Under the pieces are notes generated by a model. That model saw nothing but the letters and a program-made list of their open reading frames with translations, did not search any database and was not told the origin of the DNA. From NCBI GenBank assembly GCA_022822495.1, contig JAJEBQ010000024.1, positions 1 to 64,000 on the forward strand: a stretch of 64,000 nucleotides of DNA, read 5' to 3'. The DNA is from Paracoccaceae bacterium. GTDB lineage: Bacteria > Pseudomonadota > Alphaproteobacteria > Rhodobacterales > Rhodobacteraceae. Positions 50,582 to 60,809 of this stretch are shown here, in pieces (positions within the stretch are counted from its first letter, which is position 1; the number at the start of each line of letters is the position of its first letter). The position numbers and the translations under genes were made by a program.

Positions 50582-52357
50582 ATGCATAAATACCGTACGC
50601 ATACATGTGCTGAATTAAATCGAGAGTTCGCCAATGAAAATGTCCGCTTGTCCGGATGGGTTCACCGCATTCGAGACCATGGAGGGGTACTTTTTATTGA
50701 TTTGCGAGACCACTATGGCATAACCCAGGTCCTGGCTGATCCAGACAGTGAAGTCTTTGCTCGGGTTGAACAACTAAAGGCTGAAAGCGTCATATGTATT
50801 GAAGGGGAAGTCAGACTCCGTGAGCCAGAGTTGGTTAATGAAAAGATTACCACTGGGGAGATTGAGGTATTTATACGCAAACTTGAGGTACTTGGTGAAG
50901 CGGAAGAGCTTCCATTGCCTGTATTTGGTGAACCTGATTATCCTGAAGAGACACGCTTGAAATATCGTTTTCTTGATTTACGACGGAAGAAACTGCATGA
51001 TCGAATTGTCCTCAGGTCGAAGGTTATATCCTGGATTCGTTCCAGGATGGAACAGCAGGGTTTTCTGGATTTTCAAACTCCGATACTAACCGCTTCTTCA
51101 CCTGAGGGTGCCAGAGATTTTCTTGTTCCCTCCAGGCTTCATCCAGGCAATTTTTATGCCCTCCCTCAAGCCCCACAACAGTTCAAACAGTTGATCATGA
51201 TAGCGGGTTTTGATCGGTATTTTCAAATTTCTCCCTGCTTTCGGGATGAAGACCCAAGGGCAGACCGTTCACCTGGTGAGTTTTACCAACTTGATGTCGA
51301 GATGAGTTTTGCCACCCAGGAGGATGTATTTCAGGAAATCGAACCGGTGATGCGTGGTGTGTTTGAAGAATTTGGTGGGGGGAAACCCGTAACCAGGGAG
51401 TTTCCCCAAATTACGTATAAGGAAGCGATGCTTTCTTATGGTACCGACAAGCCGGACTTAAGAAACCCCATTAAAATGCAGATTGTAAGCGACCATTTCA
51501 AAGGATCGGGTTTTAAGATTTTTGCCAACCTCCTTGAGGTCAAAGGCAATGAAATCAGAGCGATCCCTGCCAAAGGTGGAGGCAGTCGAAGGTTTTGCGA
51601 CCGCATGAATTCTTTTGCTCAGAGCGAGGGGCTACCTGGCATGGGGTATATCTTTTGGAGAATTGAGGATGGACACGTCGTAGGAGCTGGTCCATTGGCC
51701 AATAACATTGGGGCCGAAAGGACTGAGAGTATCCGCCGACAACTTGGTCTTGAGGCCGGCGATTCAGCCTTTTTTCTGGCCGGTAAGCCTTCCAGTTTTG
51801 TCACCGTTGCCTCGAAGGCCAGGGATGTCATTGCAAATGAATTGAATCTCATTGATCGAGACAGATATGAACTTTGCTGGATTAAGGATTTCCCCTTGTT
51901 TGAAAGGGATGAAGAAACAGGTGAACTTGATTTCTCACATAACCCTTTTTCGATGCCCCAAGGCGAGTTGGAATCACTGATGACCAAGGACCCTCTGGAT
52001 GTTTTAGGATATCAGTATGATATTGTCTGCAATGGGGTGGAGTTATCATCAGGAGCGGTCCGAAACCACAAATTGGAAATACTCTACAAGGTATTTGAAG
52101 TAGTTGGTTATGACAAGAATTTTGTTGACAACAATTTCAGTGGAATGGTTAATGCCTTTAGGTATGGTGCACCTCCCCACGCAGGCATAGCTCCTGGAAT
52201 TGATCGTATAATCATGCTGTTGACTAATCAGGAAAATATCCGAGAAGTCATCTTGTTCCCATTAAACCAACGGGCCGAAGATCTAATGTTGGGTGCGCCT
52301 TCTGCACCCACTAACGAAGCCTTGCGAGATTTGGGGTTAAGGATTGTCAAAAAGTAA
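50582..52357 (+). CDS. aspS: Aspartate--tRNA ligase
   Basis: Class II aminoacyl-tRNA synthetase charging tRNA-Asp (and possibly tRNA-Asn in organisms lacking AsnRS). 591 residues with an N-terminal anticodon-binding OB-fold ([20 protein letters not shown]), motif 2 [16 protein letters not shown], the bacterial GAD insertion (about residues 300-415), and motif 3 [20 protein letters not shown]. Length is normal. ATG 50582 follows CGAGGATCGG. It stands alone. Confidence 0.97.
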   Translation: MHKYRTHTCAELNREFANENVRLSGWVHRIRDHGGVLFIDLRDHYGITQVLADPDSEVFARVEQLKAESVICIEGEVRLREPELVNEKITTGEIEVFIRKLEVLGEAEELPLPVFGEPDYPEETRLKYRFLDLRRKKLHDRIVLRSKVISWIRSRMEQQGFLDFQTPILTASSPEGARDFLVPSRLHPGNFYALPQAPQQFKQLIMIAGFDRYFQISPCFRDEDPRADRSPGEFYQLDVEMSFATQEDVFQEIEPVMRGVFEEFGGGKPVTREFPQITYKEAMLSYGTDKPDLRNPIKMQIVSDHFKGSGFKIFANLLEVKGNEIRAIPAKGGGSRRFCDRMNSFAQSEGLPGMGYIFWRIEDGHVVGAGPLANNIGAERTESIRRQLGLEAGDSAFFLAGKPSSFVTVASKARDVIANELNLIDRDRYELCWIKDFPLFERDEETGELDFSHNPFSMPQGELESLMTKDPLDVLGYQYDIVCNGVELSSGAVRNHKLEILYKVFEVVGYDKNFVDNNFSGMVNAFRYGAPPHAGIAPGIDRIIMLLTNQENIREVILFPLNQRAEDLMLGAPSAPTNEALRDLGLRIVKK

Positions 52358-53173
52358 ATTTCAAATAGCGTATGTAATACCCGTAACAAATTGGGATATA
52401 GGAAAGCAACTCGGTATCAATCAGTAACAGCATCTTCTAAACGTTCAATCTCACGTTTCTTCGTTAGGTTGAGCAAATCCAGGGTTTCAACGCTTGGGCT
52501 TGTAATTACCGGCAGTATCTGTCATCAAACTCTGGAGCAATGAGGTAATAACGAATGTTGGGAGAAAGATCTTTTACCAGTTTGTGGTATCAAGATTACA
52601 AATAACGCCCAAATAATTTTACCCCAGTAAGTGAGCTTTGTTTGTACCGATCAGAAACTCGCTCGCAACGGACTACTTTCAATGAAACAATAGTCCCACT
52701 TTCACTATCATCGTCTCAGTATGAGCATATAGATCTTGGGCCTTGATTCCATTTGAACATCATTATGGATTCGGCAGCCGTTTTGCCGCCGTATTTTGTA
52801 ATGAAATGCCCTAAACTTAACTTTTGTCAATACCGATTAAAAAATACCCCATTATGCTGATTGAAAGAGGGGTTAATTCTGGGCAAAAAGTGGTTACTTT
52901 ACGTGCTTGGAATGGTTAGTACTCACGTCCGTTTTGTTTTCTTACGTCTTCTTTGACCCGGAGACGGTGTGGGTCTCAATCCGTCCTTGCCCTTTGTTAA
53001 CTTCGGTGGTAGGACAGGCAATTTGAAATGAGCTATAGGTTAATTTGAACTGGTTTTGGAATAATTGTGTTTAACACCTACTATTCCTATAGAAAATGAG
53101 ATATTTCATTTTTAATGAACTTTCTCAAAAAGGCTAAAGGTTTTATGTGCTGAACCCCATTTAAGGATTGATA
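52358..53173. other. Gene-free stretch
   Basis: About 815 bp between aspS and an EamA transporter. I see no open frame with protein-like composition, no tRNA cloverleaf, no insertion-sequence end and no clear terminator. Composition is AT-rich near 53040-53160, which should hold the transporter promoter. It may be the scar of a deleted gene. Confidence 0.5.
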
Positions 53174-54085
53174 ATGGAATTTAAAGCTAGGAAGAGAATG
53201 CCTGAATTATGTGCGCTGTTCGTTGCCTTAATTTGGGGTTTGGGCTGGATACCCGTTCGCTATTTAAACCAAATTGGTTATGATGGCATTTGGGGCGGAA
53301 TAGCGTTGAATATCGGGGCTACCATATGCTTGTTAGTTTATGTAAGTTTGATTTGCGGGTTTGCCAAAACCTCATTAAAAATTACCATAGCTGCGTTTAT
53401 AATAGGAATTGGGGCAGCCACCTTTTTCATATCGATTTCATTTACAAATGTAGCCAACGCTGTTCTTCTATTCTACTTTTCACCAGCTTGGAGTACCATA
53501 ATTGAGTGCTTGTTTATGGGACGAAAGTGGCGATGGCCGAGTTTGGTTGCCATAAGCTCTTCCCTCATCGGAATTATCCTCGTTTTTAATGGCTTTCCTG
53601 CTTTGAGTTCCATAAACTTTGGAGATATTCTAGCCTTTTCCTCCGGTCTGTGCTGGTCAATAGGTATTGCCCTGTTGTTCACAACCCCAACCAAACCCAA
53701 TGATTTTGCTCAGTTGGCTCTAATTGCAATGATAGGTTCGGTAATGGCTGGTGTAATTTTGGCCTTGATTGGCGGCCCAGAACTAGGGGTTTTTCCTGAC
53801 ATAGAAACGTTGGTATCCAACTGGTACGTACCTTTATTGTTTGGAACATTGTACTATGCTCCACTCTTGGCTTTATCACTTTGGACGAGCTCCTTGATAG
53901 CACCCGCCTTAATGTGTTTTCTTCTTTCATTGGAAATTCTGTCTGGAATAGGCTCAAGTTATGTTTTGTTAGACGAGCCCTTTGGGTTAAACAAGCTCAT
54001 CGGTACCATATTTATAATTTTGGGTGTTACCGTGGAATTTAAGGTTCAAAACAAGATTGCCGTAAAACACTTGCCCCAGGAATGA
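53174..54085 (+). CDS. DMT superfamily (EamA) transporter
   Basis: 303 residues with ten predicted membrane segments in two EamA repeats: residues about 12-135, with LFVALIWGLGWIPVRYLNQI at the start, and about 150-295, with ALMCFLLSLEILSGIGSSYV. EamA proteins export or import small metabolites such as amino acids. Substrate unknown. ATG 53174 has AAGGA 6 nt upstream and was preferred to TTG 53168. It precedes the Rieske-SDR pair by 64 nt in the same direction, so a role in that pathway is possible. Confidence 0.9.
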   Translation: MEFKARKRMPELCALFVALIWGLGWIPVRYLNQIGYDGIWGGIALNIGATICLLVYVSLICGFAKTSLKITIAAFIIGIGAATFFISISFTNVANAVLLFYFSPAWSTIIECLFMGRKWRWPSLVAISSSLIGIILVFNGFPALSSINFGDILAFSSGLCWSIGIALLFTTPTKPNDFAQLALIAMIGSVMAGVILALIGGPELGVFPDIETLVSNWYVPLLFGTLYYAPLLALSLWTSSLIAPALMCFLLSLEILSGIGSSYVLLDEPFGLNKLIGTIFIILGVTVEFKVQNKIAVKHLPQE

Positions 54086-54149
54086 AACCCTCTCATATGG
54101 TTTTGTATAATGGTGAATTATGTACAAAGATTTGAGTTGATGAAGTAAG

Positions 54150-55310
54150 TTGGATAGAACAATGTGTGAGACATTCAAGGAAAACATTTTACCTGATATA
54201 TACGACGGATGGACGAAAGACCCGGAGAATTCTCTTTCGCTTAGAGCCGAAACCTATTGCCATGAAGAGATATTTGAAATAGAAAAACATGCCATCTTCG
54301 GGAAAACATGGCAATGGGTGTGTCATGTAGAGAAACTTGCTTCCCCCGGTTCCTTTATTACAACCAATGTTCGGGATTACCCCTTATTGATCTGTCGTGA
54401 CCTGAATGGTAAGCTCAGGGCTTTCTTTAATGTATGCAAACATAGAGGGCATGAGCTATTAAGTGGAGAGGGTCAAAACAAGAGGATTACCTGCCCCTAT
54501 CATGCCTGGACTTATAATTTGGAGGGGCAACTTATACGGGCACCCCACACTGAAAATTTAAAGAACTTCGCCATTGGAGATGTATGCCTTGAATCGGTTC
54601 GGGTTGAGGAATTTTGTAGTTTTGTTTTTGTTAATCTTGATAGTAAAGCTCCATCCCTCAAAGAACAATCATCTACCCTGGCAGAAGAAATCAACTTTTG
54701 GGCACCCGATTTAGCCAATCTTACCTTTGCCCATAGACTTACCTACGACATCAAATCGAATTGGAAAAATGTTGTTGACAACTTTTTGGAGTGCTACCAC
54801 TGTCCGGTTGCCCACAAGGACTTTTGTACCTTGGTCAATATGGACACCTATAATGTAACAACCCATGGTATCTGGTCTAGCCATATGGCCGAGGCTGGCA
54901 AGGAAGTAAATTCTGCCTATTCAGTATCGGATGCAACAGTCAAAGATCATGCCGTCTGGTGGCTGTGGCCAAATACCTGTCTGATGAGGTATCCCGGGCG
55001 AGGGAATTTTATTGTCATGCACATTATTCCTGTTGGTGTTGATCATACTTTCGAAACTTATGATTTTTTCTTCGAGACTGATGATCCCAATGATTCAGAA
55101 CTTGAAGCTATCAAGTATATTGATGAGGTTCTCCAGGCTGAGGATATTTCCCTGGTTGAAAGTGTCCAACGTGGTATGTCAACACCTGCATTTACACAAG
55201 GTAGAATAGTTCATGATCCAGGTGGGTCAGGCAAATCTGAACATGCGGTCCATCATTTTCATGGGTTGGTTTTGGATTCTTATCGAGAATGGGAAAGTCA
55301 TGAGCGATAG
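54150..55310 (+). CDS. Rieske non-heme iron oxygenase, CntA/YeaW-like (quaternary amine monooxygenase type)
   Basis: 386 residues. The Rieske cluster ligands are CKHRGHELLSG and CPYHAWTY; the mononuclear iron site is NWKNVVDNFLECYHCPVAH. The bridging residue before the Tyr-His is Glu (LECYH) rather than the Asp of aromatic dioxygenases; this Glu is characteristic of carnitine, choline/betaine monooxygenase types (CntA, GbcA, YeaW). The C-terminal half (LVESVQRGM, then TQGRIVHDPGGSGKSEHAVH) also matches CntA. The predicted reaction is oxidative C-N cleavage or demethylation of a quaternary amine. The reductase partner is not adjacent. The start is TTG 54150 or ATG 54162. It overlaps the SDR by 11 nt. 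Confidence 0.85.
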   Translation: MDRTMCETFKENILPDIYDGWTKDPENSLSLRAETYCHEEIFEIEKHAIFGKTWQWVCHVEKLASPGSFITTNVRDYPLLICRDLNGKLRAFFNVCKHRGHELLSGEGQNKRITCPYHAWTYNLEGQLIRAPHTENLKNFAIGDVCLESVRVEEFCSFVFVNLDSKAPSLKEQSSTLAEEINFWAPDLANLTFAHRLTYDIKSNWKNVVDNFLECYHCPVAHKDFCTLVNMDTYNVTTHGIWSSHMAEAGKEVNSAYSVSDATVKDHAVWWLWPNTCLMRYPGRGNFIVMHIIPVGVDHTFETYDFFFETDDPNDSELEAIKYIDEVLQAEDISLVESVQRGMSTPAFTQGRIVHDPGGSGKSEHAVHHFHGLVLDSYREWESHER

Positions 55311-56052
55311 ACTTTTGGGAAAAAGAGCCCTGGTCACGGGTGGTGCTGGAGGAATAGGCACAGCAATATGCAGGAGGTTTGTAGAGGAGGGTGCTGAAGT
55401 AATCTCGCTGGATATAGCCTCTGGCAAATTAGTAGGCTGGACCGAATTTCAAGTGGATATAACTGATCAGGCTGAACTTCAAGAGCTATTTGGTAAAATC
55501 CAAACAAAATGGAACTGGCTGGATGTAGTTGTAAATGCCGCTGGAATTGAGATCGAAAAAACCATTGAAGAAACAACACTTGCAGAATGGAACCGCATTT
55601 TTGCGATTAACGTAACAGGTACGTTCCTTGTGTCCAAATTATCCCTTCCTCTCCTAAGAAAGTCTGATAAGGGAAACATAATCAATTTTGGTTCATATGA
55701 TGGTTTTATTGCTGATCCCAAACTTGCAGCATATTGTGCCACCAAAGGTGCAATTCATGCCCTGACCAAGGCCATGGCTTGTGATCATGGTCCGGAAGGT
55801 ATCAGAGTTAATGCCATATGCCCCGGTTTTGTTGATACTCCTATGTTGGAAAGTTTTGTGGGAGAAAACGGTTCGGTCCAGGATTTGAAAAAGGATATTG
55901 AAAAGCTGCACCCAACCAATACCATGGGGCAACCTGAGGATATTGCAAGTTTGGTTCTTTGGCTGGCTTCAGATGAAGCTCGATATGCCTCAGGGCAATT
56001 ATGGGTCATGGATGGGGGGCTTACTGCACAAGTTCAACAAATGAACTTGTAA
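55300..56052 (+). CDS. SDR family oxidoreductase coupled to the CntA-like oxygenase
   Basis: 250 residues with TGGAGGIGTAICRRF, NAAG, the catalytic Ser in INFGSYDGFI and YCATKGAIHAL. ATG 55300 lies inside the oxygenase stop region (11-nt overlap) and is preceded by GGGAAAG; a longer frame from 55213 would overlap the oxygenase by 98 nt and adds no family sequence. Tight coupling suggests it oxidises or reduces the oxygenase substrate or product, such as an aldehyde or hydroxyacid. The exact reaction is unknown. Confidence 0.88.
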   Translation: MSDRLLGKRALVTGGAGGIGTAICRRFVEEGAEVISLDIASGKLVGWTEFQVDITDQAELQELFGKIQTKWNWLDVVVNAAGIEIEKTIEETTLAEWNRIFAINVTGTFLVSKLSLPLLRKSDKGNIINFGSYDGFIADPKLAAYCATKGAIHALTKAMACDHGPEGIRVNAICPGFVDTPMLESFVGENGSVQDLKKDIEKLHPTNTMGQPEDIASLVLWLASDEARYASGQLWVMDGGLTAQVQQMNL

Positions 56053-56127
56053 TTGGTTAAATAATTTACCATCGGGGTTTATTTCAGGAAAGAAAACAAC
56101 CTATATATCTATCCTTTTGGGATAAGC

Positions 56128-56706
56128 ATGACGAATTACAGCACCCAACCCATAGACTTTCTTCTAACCCGAAGATCATGTCCCTTTCTGACCCTAAAGG
56201 AACCGGTTCCGTCCAGACAAGAGTTGCAGACCATTCTTACAGCAGCAGCAAGATGTCCCGACCACGGTAAATTAGAACCATGGAGGTTTATCGTTCTGGA
56301 AAAGTTAGCGATGCCAAGATTGGCCACAATTCTGCACGAGAGGGGTGAAACGCTCGGCAAGGCGCCTTCCCTTCTTGCCAAGGCTTGTGAAGTATTTACA
56401 GTTGCAAATCTCATAGTTACTGTCGTTTCCAAACCAAATAAAGAAGCAAAAATTCCACTCATTGAACAAACCCTTTCAGCCGGGGCAGTTTGTTTGTCTC
56501 TCTTGAATGCAGCTTTGGCTGCAGGGTGGGGAGCGAACTGGTTAACTGGTTTTGGAGCTCACGATGAGGAGTTCAGAAAAAAAGCTTTGGGTTTATCTCC
56601 GGATGAATATGTCGCCGGGTTTATTCATATCGGGACATCCACCTCAATACCACCCGACCGACCAAGACCTGATGTTGAAGCGATAACCACTTGGGTAAAT
56701 GAATAA
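56128..56706 (+). CDS. Nitroreductase family protein
   Basis: 192 residues of the FMN-binding nitroreductase fold, YdjA-like: LLTRRSCPFLTLKEPVP, then AARCPDHGKLEPWRFIVLEK, and WGANWLTGFGAHDEEFRKKA. It has the C-terminal GFIHIGTS flavin-contact block. The physiological substrate is unknown. It follows the SDR by 75 nt in the same direction and may belong to the same unit. Confidence 0.9.
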   Translation: MTNYSTQPIDFLLTRRSCPFLTLKEPVPSRQELQTILTAAARCPDHGKLEPWRFIVLEKLAMPRLATILHERGETLGKAPSLLAKACEVFTVANLIVTVVSKPNKEAKIPLIEQTLSAGAVCLSLLNAALAAGWGANWLTGFGAHDEEFRKKALGLSPDEYVAGFIHIGTSTSIPPDRPRPDVEAITTWVNE

Positions 56707-56733
56707 ACTCTGTGGTTTTGCCTGAAGGTTGTC

Positions 56734-57933
56734 TTAAGCATGTAACATACTGTCATTTAGTTGTTTGAAATCAGACGCTTCTGGTTCGTTATTCAACCTG
56801 GTAATAGGTAGTTTCGACCTGAGCATGTTATGATAAGAAGTAACACCTTTCTCCAACTCGGAAAATATAACTCCATCATAGGCTGAAGACTTGGTGGCTT
56901 CACTTACCCAAACTGACAACATCATGTCTTCTTTCGATGTTTCTCTGTCGATCCTGCCACTAAGATATCGTGCAAGTTTCCTTTCCCGGGATTCATCAGG
57001 ATGATGGAATATTCCTCCTTTTTGCAATGTAACAGTTGGTGATTGAGGGATTTCCTGATAAAAAATGATACAGTCTGGATAGAAACCCAAAACAACATTG
57101 GGAAATATTCCAATATAAAGCCAGATATCTCGATTGGTTTCAGGTAAATCTGTATTTTCCGGCAAAATATTCAGATAGTTTCGAACACTCCAATGCTTTT
57201 TTGGACCGGGTGTAAATCTTCCCACCGATCTGCTGGTTTCGCCAATCATAGGTTCATCATGATAATCCTTGCCATAGAGATCATTAAGGGCGGGATGGGC
57301 TTGAGGAACATGATAACCTTCGTTGTCAACATCTCTGACAGCTTTCCAGTTGGCTTCAATTCTGTCTGTTAATCGACCCTCATGTGCAGCAACCATGTAC
57401 TCCAACCCATATGGTGTAACTTCGTACTCATGCCGCGCCATTATGTTTGCTACAGAGGCTTGGTTACCAGGTTTGAACCGAATGAAAACCAGACCGTGCC
57501 AGATTTCATGTTCAATCGGTTTCAATCCAAGATTGGTACGGTTTATTCCTGGAAAACGATCGCTTTTGGGTATGCCTCGCAAGGAACCATCCAGATTATA
57601 GGTCCACCCATGAAAAGGACAAACAAGAACTTTATTGCTGTTACCTTGGGAGCAGGAAACTACACGTGATCCGCGGTGTCGGCAAAGATTATGAAAGGCG
57701 TGGATCTGATTTTTAGAATCTCGAATTACAAATCCCCGTTCGTTGCCAACATCATAGGTTGCAAATTCTCCTGGCTTTGAGATCTCATTCACATGACAAA
57801 CAAATTGCCAATGCGAATAGAATAAAACCTCTAATTCAAGATCAAAGAGTTTGGGTGAGAAATAGGTCCAGCCTGGAAGGCCTTCACTTTCGGAGGTAGA
57901 ATTGGATATGTTGTGTGGTGTTCTTGTGGTCAT
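56734..57933 (-). CDS. Rieske non-heme iron oxygenase alpha subunit (second copy)
   Basis: 399 residues. The Rieske ligands are CRHRGSRVVSCSQG and CPFHGWTYNLDGSL; the iron site is NWKAVRDVDNEGYHVPQAHP with Glu before Gly-Tyr-His. It diverges strongly from the protein at 54150, so these are not a recent duplication. The substrate is unknown. ATG 57933 was chosen over ATG 57939. It follows the class III aminotransferase by 9 nt on the same strand, so the two are an operon: transamination of an amine or amino acid may precede or follow oxygenation. Confidence 0.88.
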   Translation of the reverse strand: MTTRTPHNISNSTSESEGLPGWTYFSPKLFDLELEVLFYSHWQFVCHVNEISKPGEFATYDVGNERGFVIRDSKNQIHAFHNLCRHRGSRVVSCSQGNSNKVLVCPFHGWTYNLDGSLRGIPKSDRFPGINRTNLGLKPIEHEIWHGLVFIRFKPGNQASVANIMARHEYEVTPYGLEYMVAAHEGRLTDRIEANWKAVRDVDNEGYHVPQAHPALNDLYGKDYHDEPMIGETSRSVGRFTPGPKKHWSVRNYLNILPENTDLPETNRDIWLYIGIFPNVVLGFYPDCIIFYQEIPQSPTVTLQKGGIFHHPDESRERKLARYLSGRIDRETSKEDMMLSVWVSEATKSSAYDGVIFSELEKGVTSYHNMLRSKLPITRLNNEPEASDFKQLNDSMLHA

Positions 57934-57942
57934 GATCAAAGG

Positions 57943-59343
57943 TCAGCAGGGGTTCCAACCTTCATTTTTTAATTCGGTATTTACCTTTAAGATAGCCGTT
58001 CCCAACTTGCTCACGATTTCATCAACTTCGGTATGGTTAAGGGTTAACCCAGGTGACATTATGTTCAAATGTCCAACGGGACGTACCAGCAGACCAAGTT
58101 CCTCGGCGGCATCAGAAATTCTCTTCCCGATTTGGATCTCTTCCGGGAAGCATTCCCTGGTTTGCTTATTCATAACATTTTCCACGCACCGCATGAGTCC
58201 CATACCACGAACATCTCCCACAAGGGGCAGTTCTTTGAGAGCATCCAATTGTTCACCAAAATATTGACCCACGTCCCTTACATTTTGAAGGATATTTTCC
58301 CTTTCAATGATTTCGATGTTTTTCAGGGCAGCAACACAACAAACAGGGTGACCTGAATAGGTAAAACCATGCGGGAAATAACCATTTCCATGACCCTCGG
58401 AAATCACCTGGTGAATGCGATCTGAATAGATCGTTGCTGAGATAGGCAAATATCCAGATGAAAGGCCTTTGGCTGAGGTAATGATATCTGGAATAATATT
58501 GAACACACTTTCTGAGGCAAACCAGTGTCCCAATCGGCCAAAGCCGGTTACAACTTCATCCGATATATAAAGGATATCATGCGTTCTGCATATATTACGG
58601 ATCCTTTTCAAATAATCTTTTGGAGGAACGAGTACACCACCGGCACCCATTATAGGTTCAGCAATAAACCCACCTACTTTTTCGGGTCCTATTTCCGCAA
58701 TCTTACCCTCAAATTCCTTAACCAAATAGTCACAATATTCATCTTCATTCATACCATCGGGGGCACGGTATATATCAGGTCCCGTTATATGATGAATTAT
58801 ATCAGTAATGAAATGAAACTGAGAAGTGCGGTCTGACTTCTTTCTTCCCAACGACATGGCTGCGTAGGTCGATCCATGGTAAGCCTGGTGGCGGGCAATG
58901 ACATGGATTTTATCAGGCTTGCCTTGGCAGCCCTGGTAATAATGCACGAGACGGAAAGCAGAATCCACCGCAGTTGATCCTCCTGTAGCAAAATGAACTC
59001 GATTGAGATCACCTGGAGTCAAGGCGGCAATTGTCGCAGCCAATTCTGCCGCGGGTTCATTTGACATATCAGTAAAGATTGAGGAATATGCCAATTTCTT
59101 GACCTGTTTAGCAATGGTCTCCGCCATTTCTTCATTACCCAGGCCAATATTAGTACACCAGAGGCCTCCAACGGCATCCAAATATGTTTGTCCATTGCTA
59201 TCTTTAATGTTGTTTCCTTCACCACTTTCAATGATTAAGGCTCCCTTTTCCTTAAATGTCGGAAATTCGGTAAAAGGGTGGAGGTTGTGCCTCAAATCTT
59301 TTTCCCAAATCTGTCTGGAAGCATCATTAACGAGTTCTGTCAT
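57943..59343 (-). CDS. Class III PLP-dependent aminotransferase (omega-transaminase type)
   Basis: 466 residues. Family blocks are AVGGLWCTNIGLGNEEMAET, HFATGGSTAVDSAFRLVHYY, FIAEPIMGAGGVLVPP, ISDEVVTGFGRLGHWFASE (PLP Asp), and the Schiff-base lysine in IITSAKGLSSGYLPISATI. The closest known activities are pyruvate-dependent transaminases of taurine, beta-alanine or other omega-amino compounds. It is co-transcribed with the Rieske oxygenase at 56734. Its upstream neighbour on the same strand, znuA, is 145 nt away and probably separate. Confidence 0.92.
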   Translation of the reverse strand: MTELVNDASRQIWEKDLRHNLHPFTEFPTFKEKGALIIESGEGNNIKDSNGQTYLDAVGGLWCTNIGLGNEEMAETIAKQVKKLAYSSIFTDMSNEPAAELAATIAALTPGDLNRVHFATGGSTAVDSAFRLVHYYQGCQGKPDKIHVIARHQAYHGSTYAAMSLGRKKSDRTSQFHFITDIIHHITGPDIYRAPDGMNEDEYCDYLVKEFEGKIAEIGPEKVGGFIAEPIMGAGGVLVPPKDYLKRIRNICRTHDILYISDEVVTGFGRLGHWFASESVFNIIPDIITSAKGLSSGYLPISATIYSDRIHQVISEGHGNGYFPHGFTYSGHPVCCVAALKNIEIIERENILQNVRDVGQYFGEQLDALKELPLVGDVRGMGLMRCVENVMNKQTRECFPEEIQIGKRISDAAEELGLLVRPVGHLNIMSPGLTLNHTEVDEIVSKLGTAILKVNTELKNEGWNPC

Positions 59344-59488
59344 ATGTTCTCCACAAAATAATGACTTGAAATTAAAACCTGTAAAGTCTTGTTTAGCAAG
59401 TATTTTCAGAAATACCCATCGAAATTGTTAGGATTATCTGTTCTCAACCCAAACTGAATTAGCTTGGGTTGAGATGTGTTTAAAGTAC

Positions 59489-60631
59489 TCAGCCGTCAGA
59501 AGTACAGGTAACGAAGCTATCTGCTATCCCTGAAATCAAATTTACATATAAATCTGTGCCAGGCTCAAGGGTAGCTCCAGTTGGGTCAATTTCATAAATC
59601 CCTATCTCTGCACCAGCTACAACTGTTTTAACCAGGTCATCTTCAAAGACTGGCTCTGTAAAGGCGCAAGTAACTTCCACCTCTTTAATTTTAGCAATTA
59701 ATCGTCTGATATGTCTTGCTCCAGGTTCTGCACTGCTCTGGTCGGCAATGATACCGACGGCAGACAAACCATAACGTTTTTCAAAATACTGGAATGCGTC
59801 ATGATAAAGGATAAATTGTGGATCCAAATCTTCTAATTGCGAACGTATATTCTGATCAAGCTCATTGATAATTTCCTTTGCATTCGCAACATTCGAAGCG
59901 TAGATTTCACTATTATCCGGGTCAATTGCCATCATTGTATCGGCAATGATGGCGAGCCAATGTAAGGCGACATAGGGATCAAGCCATGCGTGTGGATCAA
60001 AGTCACCATGATGGTGATGATGATGTCCATGCCCTTCATGCTCATCATCATGTTTGTGGTGGTCATGTTCATCGTCGTGATGTTCATCTTCCCCTTCATG
60101 GGAATCACCATGCTCTTCGTGGCCGTTTTCCCCCTTTCCAACGTTGTGATGCTCATCATCATGTTTGTGGTGGCCAGCATGTTCATCACTATGATCGTCA
60201 TCGTCAAATAAAAAACTCAGATCCCGAATAGGAAGGAGTAAGTCTTCAGATTCATCAAGGAGTGATACGACCTGTATATCCTCGGGTAAGCCATCAAGAA
60301 ATTTCTCTATTTGTGGAATGATTGCAGGCCCTGTCCAAAAAACAACATTGGCATCACTGATCAACCTCGCATCAGAAGGGCGCATAGCATAATCATGCGG
60401 CGATACCTCACGAGAAATAATCAATCCAGGAGTATCAAGATCACCTAAAACCATCGAAACCAAAGAATGAACAGGTTTCATGTCGGCAACGACCTTAATA
60501 GATTCTGTTTTTGCTCCCGGAGCGAACGCGAATGAAATCAAAAACAAGAGAATTGAGTACAAAAACCGCTTTGTTGTCAACGATAACAAAGAGACCTTCT
60601 GTCCGCAATTTTGGAGCTTCAAGTGGGTCAT
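59489..60631 (-). CDS. znuA: Zinc ABC transporter substrate-binding protein ZnuA
   Basis: 380 residues with a signal peptide (FLYSILLFLISFAFAPGAKT). The metal ligands are in VADMKPVHSLV, DFDPHAWLDP and ILYHDAFQYFEKRYG. Between the first two lies a very His/Asp/Glu-rich loop (about residues 140-210, for example EHHDDEHDHHKHDDEHEGHG), typical of high-affinity zinc-binding ZnuA proteins but unusually long. It is divergent from znuB at 60810; a shared control region lies between them. Confidence 0.94.
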   Translation of the reverse strand: MTHLKLQNCGQKVSLLSLTTKRFLYSILLFLISFAFAPGAKTESIKVVADMKPVHSLVSMVLGDLDTPGLIISREVSPHDYAMRPSDARLISDANVVFWTGPAIIPQIEKFLDGLPEDIQVVSLLDESEDLLLPIRDLSFLFDDDDHSDEHAGHHKHDDEHHNVGKGENGHEEHGDSHEGEDEHHDDEHDHHKHDDEHEGHGHHHHHHGDFDPHAWLDPYVALHWLAIIADTMMAIDPDNSEIYASNVANAKEIINELDQNIRSQLEDLDPQFILYHDAFQYFEKRYGLSAVGIIADQSSAEPGARHIRRLIAKIKEVEVTCAFTEPVFEDDLVKTVVAGAEIGIYEIDPTGATLEPGTDLYVNLISGIADSFVTCTSDG

Positions 60632-60809
60632 AAAATCTCACCTATTTCCTAAAAAATTTTAATATTGAATGCCTTTTGAAAAAAGCACGCCATTTTAACA
60701 TTTAGGAGAAAATTTGGAAGGGTATTGGCAAGAATTTTTTAGTGACTAATAATTTTGTGTTCCAGATTATATTATACCTTCGGATGAGACCAAATTAAGG
60801 AAATAACAA
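60632..60809. promoter_or_regulatory. znuA-znuB divergent control region
   Basis: 178 bp AT-rich region between the divergent zinc uptake genes. GATTATATTATACC near 60765-60778 is a weak, imperfectly palindromic candidate for a Zur operator or a -10 element; I do not see an unambiguous Zur box. No other element is seen. Confidence 0.35.

Noticed and set aside
59932..60231. Met/His-rich open frames on both strands near the znuA loop, and a CRISPR-like impression from repeated CATGATG units
   Set aside because: The repetition comes from His/Asp codons of the ZnuA metal-binding loop. There are no equal repeats with unique spacers.
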